From assembly GCA_039881145.1 (NCBI GenBank), contig JAYKKI010000015.1:22933501-22997500 (forward strand): a DNA stretch of 64,000 nucleotides, written 5' to 3'. Within the stretch, counting starts at the first letter, position 1; every line of letters begins with the position of its first letter. Under the pieces are notes generated by a model, which saw nothing but the letters and a program-made list of their open reading frames with translations, was not told the origin of the DNA and made no database searches. This stretch comes from Druceiella hillmani (lineage: Eukaryota; Arthropoda; Insecta; Lepidoptera; Hepialidae). Positions 48,518 through 61,620 of the stretch are shown here, piece by piece. The position numbers were made by a program, and so were the translations under genes.

Positions 48518-49072
48518 GTTCCGTAGCCATATGCCAAAAATTGAACCCCTATAATTTCACCCTATCCGCCTGCCTGTCTGTCAGTTTGTCACAGCTCTTT
48601 TACTCCGAGACTATTGGCACTATACAGATTGAATTTAGATAATATGTGTATTCTGTGAACAGCTATAAAATGAAATAGTGGAATTATGAAAAAAATAATA
48701 TTATGGGTGTCACTCCTTACATGTAACTGAGGGACGAAAAAAAAACAGTGCTCATAAACGTATAGGATATCGTAAAATAGATCTTAAAAATGATATGGAG
48801 ATTTCAAAACAACTTATTAATCAATATTGGAGATATGTGCTCATCAAAAATTAAATGAAATTAAAATATCAAAGGAAATGATATTTTAATTTAAGTTGTT
48901 TAATATGTTATATTGTGTAGTTTTTGAAATACGTGATATTGTCGGTACCAACCTCTGCACTAATTTCATTTTCACTGTGTTTTTTAGAAACACAAACTTG
49001 TAAGTTTAGTATTGTTTGGTGCTACGGAACCCTTCACGCAAGAGTCCGACTCGTGCATGACCGTTTTTTGTT
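48518..49072 (+). repeat. Dispersed insect repeat (GTTCCGTAGC ... GCTACGGAAC)
   Basis: GTTCCGTAGC at 48518-48527 and its reverse complement GCTACGGAAC at 49021-49030 bracket a region with the CCTGCCTGTCTGTCAGTTTGT block. The right end ACCCTTCACGCAAGAGTCCG then ACTCGTGCATGACCGTTTTT matches the typical 3' end of a repeat family common in insect genomes. Middle part is diverged. Superfamily not assigned. Confidence 0.5.
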
Positions 49073-49224
49073 TCATTTCCACTATTTTCATAGAACTTTG
49101 ATAAATCTTGAGCACGTATGTAATTAACATCACTTAGAATATAAGAGAGTTTGAAAATGATTATAGAGAAATAACAAATAAAGTTGTATAGGTTTAGATG
49201 AAATTACATTTTAACTAATATTAG

Positions 49225-49400
49225 ATACGCGAAAGTGTGCTTGCTTATTTGTTGGTATTGCTTTCGAACCTTTACTATTCAACCGATTTCTATGAAATTT
49301 TACAAATATATACCTATGTCACGGAAATGAAGATAGGATGTTGATTCCGAGGCAGAGTTAATTTTTTTATGGTTATTGGAAAAATCATCCGTTTATGGAT
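49225..49400 (+). repeat. Probable dispersed repeat fragment
   Basis: The words TATTTGTTGGTA, CAACCGATTTCTATGAAATT and GTCACGGAAATGAAGATAGG follow one another as in an insect repeat seen in many genomes. The extent is a guess. Confidence 0.3.
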
Positions 49401-49635
49401 AGCGCGGTAATATAAGTATATATGCATATAAACAAAGAATGAGGATATCATTAAATCTAGCAAATAATTTTTAAATTACACTGTAATTTCTTCACAATTA
49501 CGTATCGTCCAAGCCACAAGACAGAGCTACAAGGTAAAGACTAGAGCCGCGAATTTATACAAGTTAATTTAATTACAAGTAAACTAATTTTTTTAGATTA
49601 AAAAAATATCAAAATGTTCATGAGTAATAATGTAA

Positions 49636-49802
49636 AGGAAAACTCAAAAATATCTTTGCTAATATAACACCTGAAGATGTTGTAATACAACGAAAATTAG
49701 GTGGTGGTAAAGAAATTTAAAAAAAGGAGAAATAATACTACATCACGTAGTTTCATTGAATTGTAATAATGAATTTCTACAAAATTAACGTCAAATATAT
49801 TC
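49636..49802 (+). mobile_element. Hammerhead-bearing element, copy C
   Basis: Shares the whole 3' part (GAATTTCTACAAAATTAACG, AAATATATTCA) with copy B and the ribozyme block with copy A. AATGTAA at 49629-49635 and 49803-49809 is a likely target duplication, placing the ends as given. In the ribozyme block (about 49651-49720) CTGAAGA and stem II are intact, but stem III is ATTAGG and the base before the cleavage site is G, which hammerheads do not tolerate, so this copy should be inactive. Confidence 0.7.
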
Positions 49803-49989
49803 AATGTAATATTTTTATTATCTAATCCAATTGCAATAAAGTTTAATGAAATTGAAAAGTTGGAAACTTTAAAACTCATTCTTAGCTGGTCAAGTTATCT
49901 AATTAAACAAGTAAAGTCTGTTCAAAGCAACCAAACTTTTTTAATGTCTTTGATATTTTGATTATTCTATAGTTTATTTATCTTCGTTT

Positions 49990-50610
49990 CCTTCAAAATA
50001 CTCCCTCCATCTATTTACACACTCACCTCAGTAATGTTTCCGCTTTACCAAGTTTACTTGAAAATTATCTTTTAGCCTAACCATCAAGCTAGATACAAAT
50101 TCTTCTTGATACCATCAACGGTATCAAAACGGCATGGCATCCTTTTTCGTAAATGGTACATTAAGTCGTAGCGTGCTAGGTCTCGGAAGTAGAGAGACTA
50201 GAAGAGAACAGTCATTTCATTTTTGACAGAAAACTCGCAAATTTAAAAGGTCTGAGTGAACAGATTTATTTAAAAGATAAAATAATTACGAGTTATCTTG
50301 TCAAAACTACGGTTCGTTTTTTGGAAAATACGTCCGCTAACTGTTTCAAAAATTCAAAATGTGCAACTCCATTGAATGAAAGAAAAATGTGAAGGTAAAC
50401 TTAATAGAAGATCGAGCCTGTTTGCTCTTTGAACGATCCTTTGTCGCCCATCGTGTTAAGCTTCTATTTAAATGGCATAAACGTACCTAGCCGTAAACCC
50501 TATATCGTCATCTATGATGCTTTTTGACTAAACGTTTCATCATGCTCGTTGTTGATGAAGTTCAAGGCAAACAAGCGTTGACGTTCGTTCTAATCTTTGG
50601 TCATCAAATG
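49990..50610 (-). pseudogene. mariner transposase relic
   Basis: Strongly decayed. Minus-strand pieces, right to left: STLVCLELHQQ near 50570; WATKDRSKSKQARSSIKFTF and HSMELHI near 50450-50340, matching the family stretch between the first and second Asp (SQW...RPKKARQ.RS..K..L..FFD..GI.H); RFDTVDGIKKNLY near 50120; and REYFEGNEDK near 49990, the usual C-terminal YFEGD. No catalytic block is preserved. Assignment rests on the order of several weak matches. Confidence 0.5.
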
Positions 50611-50619
50611 ATGAACAAA

Positions 50620-51564
50620 CTTTACTACAATTCGGTGTCCGTTCAGTTTTTCTGCATAAACTTCAGAATATGACTAACTAAAATTCCTATTAATTTTCTG
50701 GGCATGTTATCTGTTGAGTTTTTTATGTTAGATTTTACCAATTAATAAGAGATGGTAATTAAAATATAAGAAATCTGCTCAAATCGTATTAAGTACATGC
50801 ATTTTCTTATTCGGATATTTCACAATACCAAAACCTATAAAAAAAACGTACAACAGAATACCACAAAATTAATACATTTATATACATCACATTAATAATA
50901 ACTACATTAAGCATCAAAGTTGAAACTTTTATTAAAATATAGTCAAATATTACGGTAATGAAAATAAATAAATTTATGTCTTCCATAAAATAATACCTTT
51001 TTCTTAAATAATTTCTGTTAAATTATTTAAACTCAATTAGTGTCAAAATATTTAAATTTTTACAAATCTGAATTTTTTCCTTAATTCAAAATATTATTAC
51101 ATACGTAGAAAAAATGCTAATAAACTACAAAGCGGTTTAAAACAAATTATCTAACATTTAGTTAATTTTTGGAAAAGTTCAGTAGTTTTCGAGCGTGAAA
51201 GTAAACAAAAATGCTTACTATAGACATATAAAAACTTTTTTGTATTCAACTTATAGTAGAATAAAAACACATATCCAAATATTTTTTATATTCATACAAC
51301 GTCAGCTAAATTACATTGCGTTATACCCATATTGTATTGAAATATTGTAATACAGGTAGTTTATATAGTAATTTGTAATAGTGCTCTTTTTGTACCGTGT
51401 AACCAAAATTAAACATGTGACCCTATTTGCGTCCTTTTGTGACAAACTGTTATATTTATTGGTCACAGGTAATACAAAAATATATTTGTGATATGAAAAA
51501 ATAATTAGTTAATTACTATTTTAGTTAATTACTTATTTCGCTCACAATTTTTTTAACTTTTCTT
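50620..51564. other. AT-rich stretch, nothing recognised
   Basis: No feature identified. Confidence 0.5.
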
Positions 51565-51567
51565 CAA

Positions 51568-51611
51568 ACAGTGTATGCATAATATATACACACTATATAT
51601 ATATTTATATA

Positions 51612-51663
<52 letters not shown>

Positions 51664-51674
51664 GCATACACTGT
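51568..51674. repeat. (TA)n microsatellite inside 20-bp inverted arms
   Basis: Arms 51568-51587 and 51655-51674 (beginning ACAGTGTATGCATA) are perfect reverse complements; between them is (TA)n. The block can extrude as one long cruciform. Confidence 0.85.
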
Positions 51675-51764
51675 ATGCATACTAACATTCCATATTATAA
51701 CTAATTTCTTTTCTGTTTGATACGCAATAAATAGTGTTAGTGCAAAAAATCAGTTAATTTGCAT

Positions 51765-52222
51765 GAAATAACTCTTTATTTCTAGGTTTTCAGCTGGAAA
51801 CACAATATATGATGACTGATTTATTAAAAATCTAAAACTTTCAAATATTATTTTCTTATACCTCTTACTTATTATTTTAGATCAATTTATACGATTTTTA
51901 ACGAAGATTTTACGTATAAAATTTTAGAACCACTTAGGAATTACATGCTATTTGTAAATAACTTAGTAATAACGTCATTTGTTGAAATATACGTTGTGAA
52001 ATAACTCTTTATTTCTAGGTTTTCAGCTGGAAACAGAATATATGATGACTGATTTATTAAAAATCTAATTAAAACTTTCACATATTATTTTCTACTTATC
52101 ATTTTACATCAATATATACGATTTTTAACGAAGATTTTACGTACAACATTTTAGAACCACTTAGGAATTACATGCTACGTTTAAATAACTAGTAATAACG
52201 TCATTTGTGGAAATATACGTTG
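51765..52222. repeat. Tandem duplication, 233-bp unit, two copies
   Basis: Copy one 51765-51997, copy two 51998-52222. Both start GAAATAACTCTTTATTTCTA and end CGTCATTTGT.GAAATATACG. They differ by scattered substitutions and small indels, so the duplication is not recent. No coding frame is shared. Confidence 0.9.
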
Positions 52223-52799
52223 CAAAATATTACTTTATTCAGAATACTCTTTTTTGTCGTTAAGCACTTTTAATATTTCCTATGAACACCTAAATACAAA
52301 CACCAATAATATGATGCAAATTAATTAGGTATATACTTTGAACTATAAAGTTAACGCAATGAAATCGTATTACATCCAATTTAACATTATTCCGCTGTTA
52401 AGTTACTTCAATGAGGGTCATTCAAGCTTAATTCATTTACCAAGAGCAATGTTTCATTAAAGTTAAAAGCAGTTTCCGAAATTACCAGTGAAATATTGAT
52501 TTTCGTGGGCAGTGGCAAGTAACTTTTTACTAGGCAAATGGGGGTGGCGAGGAAAACATTTTATCTGTTTGAAGTACTGATTTTTATTCATTTGACTGAT
52601 TTATATTTCTTACGATGGTGCTTTGGAGAGTTTTAATACTGACTAAAGTTTTTTGTGCAGCGCAATTTATTTTTATATGTGTTACGCGCACTGCGTTATT
52701 TTAACAGATTTAAAAATAATTTTTCCACAAAGCAAAAGGGTGCCTTTAACTGGCAATAGATTTTATTTAAAAAAAATGACAAAAGAATAAAAAAGAAAA
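52223..52799. other. AT-rich stretch, nothing recognised
   Basis: No feature identified. Confidence 0.5.
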
Positions 52800-53330
52800 T
52801 TAGTATCGGGTGTGGTCTATTTTTCCAAATAACTGTTGCAATTCTTTATGGCATGCCTAGGATGAGGTTTTTAATTATTTCTTGGGGAATACACCACTAC
52901 TCAAAGTAATAAGTGTTTTTAGCGTTCGGATGTTTTTGGGGCTATATATACCGCCCAGTACGCCATTTTGGAAGGCCCCATAGCTGTTCAATAGAATTGA
53001 GGGCGGGACCCCATGCTGGCCAATCTAACGGGCGAATTCCGATCTCAGTCAGGTAAGCGTCTACTTTGCCCGATCGATGTGCTCGAGCGTTATCGGCCAT
53101 GAAAGCAGCAGCAGCTTCTGTAGCGGCTAGTGCCAGTTATGCGTGTGGAGTTAGGACTTCCCTGGTATATTATTGTACATTCAGAGAGCCATTTTCAACA
53201 AAAACTAACTCCGCGCCATCTTCAGAAGTGATGCCTACCCAAAATTTAATAGAACCTACGTTGTAAGACGTATATTCTTTATGAGCAATGTGCAACTTCG
53301 TTTCTCACCAAGTGAGGAGGTTCTGCCTTA
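52800..53330 (-). pseudogene. Tc1-like transposase C-terminal half
   Basis: Minus-strand reading: KLHIAHKEYTSYNVGSIKFW, then GITSEDGAELVFVENGSLNVQ; after a stop, MADNARAHRSGKVDAYLTEI with the second catalytic Asp (family QDNAxxH); DWPAWGPALNSIEQLWGLP, the counterpart of WPAxSPDLNPIEHLW with the catalytic Glu kept but SPDLNP changed to GPALNS; and finally IPQEIIKNLILGMP and RIATVIW near 52880-52820. Several stops occur. The N-terminal DNA-binding part and the first Asp were not traced upstream, where the sequence is rearranged by palindromes (53340-53468). Confidence 0.75.
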
Positions 53331-53339
53331 AAATAATAT

Positions 53340-53468
53340 CCTACTCTACTCCACATCGTTCTAGGTCGTTTAATTCTGGGCTAACCTCGACTTTGCAATA
53401 CACTACCTACGTAGTAATTTAGGACCCCTAACTGGTGTCCTAAATTACTCCATGTGGACTAGAGTAGG
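53340..53468. repeat. Nested inverted repeats upstream of Tc1 relic
   Basis: Inner arms 53413-53425 and 53437-53449 (AGTAATTTAGGAC, perfect). Outer arms 53340-53356 and 53452-53468 (16 of 17 match). On the right the two arms are adjacent, on the left they are separated by about 56 bases, so the left side carries sequence skipped on the right. Confidence 0.8.
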
Positions 53469-53469
53469 G

Positions 53470-54817
53470 TTTAATTTCTGATGAAGACAGAATCTCTTTA
53501 TTTGTTGAGAAACAAAGTCCCGGAGTGCTTAGAAGACCTGGAAAGCGTTAAGCAAACGTATGCTTTGAAGAAATTACGCCTTAGGGCGAAGGCTCTATTA
53601 TGTTTTGAGCAGGGGTAACTTGTGGATACCAACTTTTATAACTATCTTCTAGAACTATAAATATCAATATTCCTAATGTCAGTTCTAGGTTAACACTTAC
53701 ACTCACATTTTTTCAAATCGTTTTTTGTAGACTTCTGATTTCATAAACTTTGGCTCACAATATATCGGTCGTCCCTGGGCTTAGTGCACAGTTTTCTTCT
53801 TGGTTCTGACCTTATTTAAATTGAACCGCTCTATACAAATTCTTTTCTCTTCTGAAAAATAGAATGACTTATATCAAACCATTGCGAATCATAACATTAA
53901 CTACAACCTTCTTCGAGAAGACAGCTATGCTCTATTACTGCTATTAACGTCATGACTGCTATAGGAAGTGGAAAAATTTGTCATGAAAAACAAACTTAAA
54001 CAATTTAATAAAAATACTAATATGTAAAAATTACACAAACCTTTATTTTTAAATAAATTCACAACATCCAACTACTAAATGTTAACCAATTTTTTAATTC
54101 CAGTCTAATATTTTCATAGTGTGAGGCACGTTAAGTATCTTTATTATTAACCCATATCTTATTAAATATTAGGACTGGTTAAATATAATCCATATCTTGT
54201 TAAATATTAAGATATATTAAGACGTTGCTTTCATTGACATATTTAAGCTTTTTTGTGTTTACTTACTTTGATAGAATATGTATTGAAATTTTCTATTCTT
54301 TCTCAGCTATGTAGATTATATAGCCTGACTATAAGTAATATTACATTAAAAGTCTTTGTGCTTTCAACTCCAAAGAAAAATAGTTTTACTTAAATTACCT
54401 AAGATAAGGAGAGAAGGAACATACTCCTACATGGTCCTAGTTATGAAGAAACAATTATATTTCGGCATTTCAACCTACTGCTTCTGTATTTTGTATAACA
54501 ATACGTTAATATTTAAAAGTGATATTAAGAATAACAAATTATCCGCACATTATTTAAATGCTTAAGAAAACTATATGTTAAATCTAAAAACAAAACGATT
54601 TAATTTTGAAATAAATCTCAAGTAAAATATGAAATGAAAGAATGACTGTAGTAGGTATAACAAAAGATAGTATTTTATACATGAACCCAAAAACACAAAT
54701 TAATTATGTGTACTCAATTTAAAAGTTTTCCAGACATGAAACGTAATTCTGTATTCAGAAAGGAGGAAACTGAAGAGATTTCCAAAACGCTGCCTAAGGC
54801 CGTGTTACAATAAAACG
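53470..54817. other. AT-rich stretch, nothing recognised
   Basis: 53470-53800 may include further Tc1 debris but no motif could be read with confidence. Nothing else was identified. Confidence 0.4.
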
Positions 54818-55059
54818 TATAACTTTATTACTTACAATAAAATGTCGTCGCCGTGGTGTGTTCGGTTGATCACAAGGCATACGGCCTTTGACGATGCGAC
54901 GCACCGCGGCGACCCGGGTTCGATTCCCGGCCGTTCGTCGAACAGGGCTGGACTGGTGTTGTGGTTGGCTGTAAGAGATTGCTCTTTTAGCAATAAGTCC
55001 GCCATATGTATCAATTAGATACATTAAAGTAGATAAATAAATAAATAAATATAACTTTA
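54818..55059 (+). mobile_element. tRNA-derived SINE with 10-bp target duplication
   Basis: Target duplication TATAACTTTA at 54818-54827 and 55050-55059. The body contains a clear RNA polymerase III B box (GGGTTCGATTCCC within 54914-54930) and a weaker A-box-like TGGTGTGTTCGG about 60 bases upstream. A GC-rich head is followed by a tail with a TTGCT-CTTTT-AGCAA hairpin and AATAAGTCCGCC, and a terminal (ATAA)n run (55032-55049). Such tails are normally shared with the partner LINE, which is not present here. GC content stands out from the surroundings. Confidence 0.85.
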
Positions 55060-58000
55060 AAATATCTCTTCACCATAGGAAAAAGCCCTTAGCATGTGCT
55101 AATGGATGATATTATTTAAATATACAACAGATCTAAATCTGGAAATATGTATTGTTAAACACATACTTTGCAAATAAACCAAGGCGAAGCTAAACAATAT
55201 TTGGAACGAGAGAAGAGGTGCATATTTTAAAGAAATATTACATTTGTTGTAATATTAAATAGGAACAGGATAAAGAAATTAGTTTATTTCTTAAACTATC
55301 TGAAAAACATTCGATGAAGATCAAATTTCGATAATAGCCCTTGGCTACGGTCTTAAAAACTTATTCTGATTATATAACTCAGAAACCATTTGGCTTTCGA
55401 GTGTTAAAATTTGCAAATTGACCTAGTGGCGAAACAAATTGGTGGACATAATTGATACTAAAATATTTATAAAAAATGTTAGAAGGACAAATGACATAAT
55501 CTAAAATATTCTTTTTTTATTTAATACGTTGTTAATATTAATTGAATGAAAAAGTTGTAAAAGTTCCTAAACTATTTTTATACAAGAAAGTAAGTAACTA
55601 AGTCCCTAAAGCAAATCCCAGAATCAATAAAAGTTTATTTAAAATTTACAATGTCTGTAAATCTTGTAGTTTTTAGGAAATACTAGTTTTCCCTTCTTTG
55701 GGAAATATACTAGGCAATATATTTATATGATTAAAAGTTTAGCCTTAAAATTTAATATGAGCTCGCGGTCTGCGGAAACCACATAATGTAGGTTCTACTC
55801 GTGGAAATTGTTAAATGGCCTTGGGTAAAATTACAAACAAATTAATTTGGCATTCCTTATTGTATTGAATACCATTAGACATGGATACCAGGACATTATT
55901 AATATGTACTTAATCATCAATTTTTGTGCCACGAAATTCCCCTGCGTGGCACAAAAGTGTAGGTGTTGATGTTTCAAATTTATATTTTTTATTTATCATT
56001 TTTAAATTTGAAGATAAATTCTTCAGTTTACGTTGCGTACTCCGCGAAACTCAGGCGGTAGTCGCCTAATAATTGTTTTTTTTTATAAATCATAACTTCA
56101 AAGTACAAGCTGACGAGGATAGAAAAAAAATTGATTAATTTAAAAAATTGACAGAGTATAAAGGTTTAAACTTGGACTAGACGGCGATATTGAATAGCGC
56201 TATCATTTTTAATCATATTTTACGAGAGCAAATGAGATACGGACACCCCCTCCCTTACTTTATTCCTACCATTAAATTTAGAAGAATTTAGAAGCGTAAC
56301 TATGTATGGAGCTAATTTATTAATTTTTATAATTACTGGCTTTTTATCAATCTTTATTTTCATGACATTTCCTTAAGAAAAGAAATTCACGAGTAACTAA
56401 CCACCCCAATTGTATATGTTCTATAAGGGACACAGAGTTTTTTATTTAATTTGTCACCAAAACTTGCAAATTAATTTGTATCACGTAGTAAAATTCTGGT
56501 GTCTCAATTCACACTGTACCAAGACGAATAATTTTTTTTTCACATTCTTATGATTTGTATAATATTTTAAACGACTTTCTTTAGTTTTCATTCAAAATGA
56601 CTTGTTGTAGTCACAGCTAGTCAAGGCGGGAATTTGTGGAAGATGGCTCTATTTTTTAGGTATTTCAATGATATAATATCTATGAATCTCTTGTTTTAAC
56701 ATAGGTTTTACACAACTATTTTAATAGAACATGTCTCATGCACATTTTATATTTATGTTTGTATGCATAATTATTTTATTTATGTTAACTCATCTTTTGC
56801 GGAAAATAAAGGTAAACAAGAAATATTTTTCTGAAATTATTACAGATTATGATTTATTCATTTATATCAGAATATATCTGCTTTTCTTTCATTTCTTTGT
56901 TGTGTGACAGCAACATTACACTTTATTTACATAAGTCATTAAAAATTTAAATCTTAAATTAAGCCCACTATAAAATAATAAATTATCCTATAACCAAATA
57001 TAGAAAATTGGACATCAAATTCCAATTATACAGTTATATAAATACCATTTTTCAATACCTTGAAAAATATTCCATCCCACATATTCCAGCTACATACGAG
57101 AAGCACAGACATGCAAGTCTACACAAATCATTAATGTTACTTTTTTATAGTTTGATTTGATACTTTGACTTTAAGTTTCTTAATCCGGGGAACCAATAAT
57201 ATCGAGTTCTATTCATTTTTAATTATCATTTGAAATTATAAACTCTCAGGTTCGTATTGGAAACTGAAAATGTGATTATTATCATTTTTCAATTAAAAGT
57301 AGTGGCAAGTACAGGTCACATATCCTAATTTCTTCCCTAAACTTTTTTTTACTGCTCATCTACGCGATATGAATCATATTTTTCCTATGGTATTTTCCGT
57401 AAGTAAAAACATTTTAAGACTTTACTAATTGAAGAATTATAGATTGAAGAAAATAAATCCTATTCGATCAGGTTTTATATCTGGAAACAATCCATCGACT
57501 GATCTAGTTAAACATACTGATGACATAACTTCAATAATAATCAGTTAGCAATCCTTTTCTTACATATCTTTACAAATTTTTTTAATTTTGTTGATCTAGA
57601 CTTTTCATTTGCTTAATTAAAATCATTCAATGTCACACACACGTCACATAAACCTTTTTAAATTGGTTTAGATCCTACTTCAATGGCCCTAGGCAATTTG
57701 TGAAAACTTGTAATATTCATTCAGAATAGACTGATTTGACGATTCTTGCCTCTTAGAATGGAATTTTTTCACCTCAGCTTTTTACACTTTTATAAATACT
57801 ATTCTCAGAAAATTTTTCTTTAAACGCGAAAGATTTACAAACTTATATCGCGAAAGATTTGCAAACTTATATCAATTCAGACCCTTTGCTCTTTTCATGG
57901 TCACAAATTAAATTAATGCCTTTCTTTTTTTTCTTTCCGTCTTTTAATCATCCCTTTCAAGTTTTAAGCTCTTGTTATAGAGAGTAAAAAGTTTCTTCAA

Positions 58001-61000
58001 AAAATTTCAAACTCTTATTTACAGCAGTCGTTACTGAATGACATTGTAATCTTCAACTCCACTACTGTTGAAGATCTAGACCAATTTATGAAATAAATAA
58101 GCAAACAAAAAAATTATATTTTCTTGAATTAATGTGTTGAAGCGAATCGATTTTCGTTTGTATTTTTCTCGAAACAAATTTCTTCACATTCCTTGTGTAA
58201 ATATTATCAAAAATAATTTTATTTTAATTGAACAATTCTAGTTATTAATGTTATCTCTGATGTGGCTTTTTTGATAAGTTGGGGCACTGGTTTAAAAAAA
58301 AATATTTTCTACTTTTTAGCTATGTTATGAAATAGGTAAAAAACAGGAAAATAGTTTCCATTTTTATTTTAGACAAACTCTCACAACATAATTGATCCTC
58401 GCGTCTACATACATCATAGTATGTAATTTACCGGACAATAAGGTAGTTGACTGATTTCGTTATTTTTTGTAAAAATGTTTTAAAACTGTGGGGTACGTTT
58501 ATAAAAACCTCGTGATGAAAACAATAATGCACATAACAAACAATTAATCGAAACATCTAAATGGGAATTAGTGTAAATTTTTTTGAGCATTAAATTGAAA
58601 AAGTTATCATGAATTTAGTTTTCACACAAACAATGAGAAAAGTATTATATTCAATATGTAACTTAAATGCAATACATACCGAGATACTAAAAATATTTAG
58701 TAAACTCCCTTATAATTAATGCTAAATAACTGGCCAGTGACGACATAAGCCAGTTGTGTTTTGTATGGGGCGTTTTCGCGCCAATCGTAGCTCGTCCATT
58801 TTTAAACCGTTATAACTTTGTAAGGAAAAGTCCTATATACGATATATTTATTTTTACGGTTTTTAATGTTATTAGTTATTCAATTTTGGTATTAATAAAT
58901 ATAGTCAAATACCCTATTTACACTTTATGATTTTTAAACATTTTTCCCTAACTAACACTATAAAAAATGTTAAAGGATTTTGTCTTTTAATTCATTTTTA
59001 TTGCCTTGTTATTTTATATGCTTCAAGAAATTTCAAATAAAATTATAATTGTATGTAAGATAAATGGATAAGCATAATAAGGAAAAATTTTTTTTTTAAT
59101 CTTTCGGGTGTATGTATACCTAGTAGTTTAGACTCCTTAGTATTAAATTAAGTTAATGTACGAAATACTTTTAGTTTGGGATCGTAAACAAATATAAATT
59201 TACAAGTAACTAAATAACAATATGCTTAAAATCTCACCGTGTTCCGATTTCTTGCAATGTATTTCAATTGCAAGAAAAATAAATCTTAACACATTATCAG
59301 TAGTATTGGCGCGTGGAAAGTTCTACAAATTTTAGTTACATTTAATTAATTTACAATTTTTTGAAGATAATCTTGCAAAAATAAGAGAAATTTATTATTC
59401 AAGACGACTATTATTTTCCTGACAAATTATTTTTTTAAAATATATTTAAATTTTCTTCAAATCAATTTCACACATTAATTTGACAAGGTTAATTGTAGGA
59501 TATCTCTTGGTCACTATAGTAAATTATTTACTATGGTACTATGGTTCATTCCAGGGAATTTCAATATCATTCACTAATGAAGAATAAATAATTAAATGGA
59601 CATAAATATTGTAATATAAAACTAAACAAATGGAATAATCAGTTGTAAAATCAAAATGATGTATCCTTAAAATTATTGAAAGGATTCCTATTCTTGCTAT
59701 GAGTGACGATTTGAAATTGTTCAGTAGAAAAAATCCATATTTTCCATTTTAAATTCCTTTATATTAATATATTCATGGAGAATCAATAACAATATTTTGT
59801 TGGATTACCAACAGACTATTAATCTATGAACACAAAGTTATTCATATGGTTTTCCAGAAAAAAATAATAATATAATAATAATACAAATATAATAAAAATA
59901 ATAATATAATAATAATATTTAGAAAACTATTTAAATTTGAATACAAACTGAAGATATAGAAATATTTGCAAATCTCAGGCTCCGAGTCCTAAAATTAAAA
60001 CCCGTCAAACATAAAATCGGTTAAACCTAATGAAGTTTGTATTGTACTTTTAGTTTTAGTTCACATCGAGAATGTGAAATAATACCTTATACACTATGTA
60101 ACGACCATTCAAGATTAAAAATAAAATGAAAGAAAAATGTGTGGTTACTTTAAACCACACATTTTACCCTTAAATAATTTTGAACATCTCCCCTTGCACA
60201 CTTCTGATTCAGTAAAACATACTATTATAAAAAAATTCTAATCATTTTGAGAAATATAAGGTAATTATAAAAAGGCTTTTTGAAAAACTAAGTCAATAAA
60301 TATGTACATACATATGTTTATATACATAGGATTACATGTATTCTGCATAGCTTCGGGTATAACTTATGTAAACGTACTTGAAATGGATTTAAATTACCTT
60401 AACGAAAACGTGATACCAAAATCTCGCTCTTATTTCGCTCCTTTAGTTTATTAATGAACTTGTTCCGTACACGTTACCATCATCCGCCTATTTAATTACC
60501 TCGGCAAGCTTTACAAAATCTTAATTAGTTTACCGAAAGCTATTCAAAAATAAATTTATTACGTACTAATCTAGGTTCTCTGTTGAATAATGCTCTTACG
60601 AGTAAAGCCGACCTCCTAAAGAAGTTAAATGAGAGAAGCAGGAAAAATTATTGTTTCCATTTCTTTCTTGCGATCACATATTTTCAAAGAACTAGCTGTA
60701 ATTTAATTCAAACGCAAATGTGAAAAGATGTGTTAAGCGATGATTAGTATTTTTGATATTTTAATGCTAACTGAACCTAAGCAGTTAAGATTTCATTGAA
60801 GCGGTAACTTTTCATCTGTTTGTGGAAGCACGAGTTTAAATTTTTTCGATGGGTTATTACAATAGATATTTAGGAGTATATATTAGTATCTCTACCTGTT
60901 TTACATTACTCGAAAATAAAAGCAAATTTGAAGAATTGTTATCGAACACGTTCATTGTGGATGGCAACACGTTATCGACATAAGTAGTTTTATTAGGTGA

Positions 61001-61620
61001 CAGATGTCGATAAATAGCCGACATATTCAAGGATAAAGTCCGTTATAAATAATTTTATGCGTGAAAGTTGTAATAAAATTTACGCACTTGTAAAGGATTT
61101 TTCTTAGTAATGTCGATATGCCATTACATATCTAACATCACGTGCCACATGGAACATGTTAAATTATAATATTTATATTGGAGAACTAGATAAAACTAAA
61201 ATAGATAAAAATAAAATAGAAAAAGTTTATTATTCGTATTTTTTGTTAATAATCAGCCTTTAGCTAGATGGGTTGAAATACGATCTAAAATAGTATATAT
61301 TAAAATACCGAATGAGACAAAAAAGAGACATATATCATTAAAAGCACAAGATGCATTTCATACATTACAGGTTGGGACTAGAGAGTTGAACAAAGTCACG
61401 ATACATTTCTTGTCTAGGAAATTTTTGGAATGTCACCTGACAAACTCTGGCACACTGTATACATTTGCAGACACATTAAGGTACTCTAAAAGGTGGACTC
61501 AACATGAGTTTCATATGTACATATAGACCGCGTAATTTGATGCTGTTTCTTTAAAGTGACCGTAAATTATAACGATACTTTGCATTATCGGTGCCATTCC
61601 AAGTATTAATGTACACAATA

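Noticed and set aside
54840..54990. A functional tRNA gene
   Set aside because: A B box is present but no cloverleaf with acceptor and anticodon arms could be drawn; the tail and target duplication show a SINE.
54832..55024. Open frames reading GNRTRV / RPGIEPGS on the minus strand
   Set aside because: These peptides are the usual by-product of translating the B-box region of tRNA-derived SINEs backwards, not genes.
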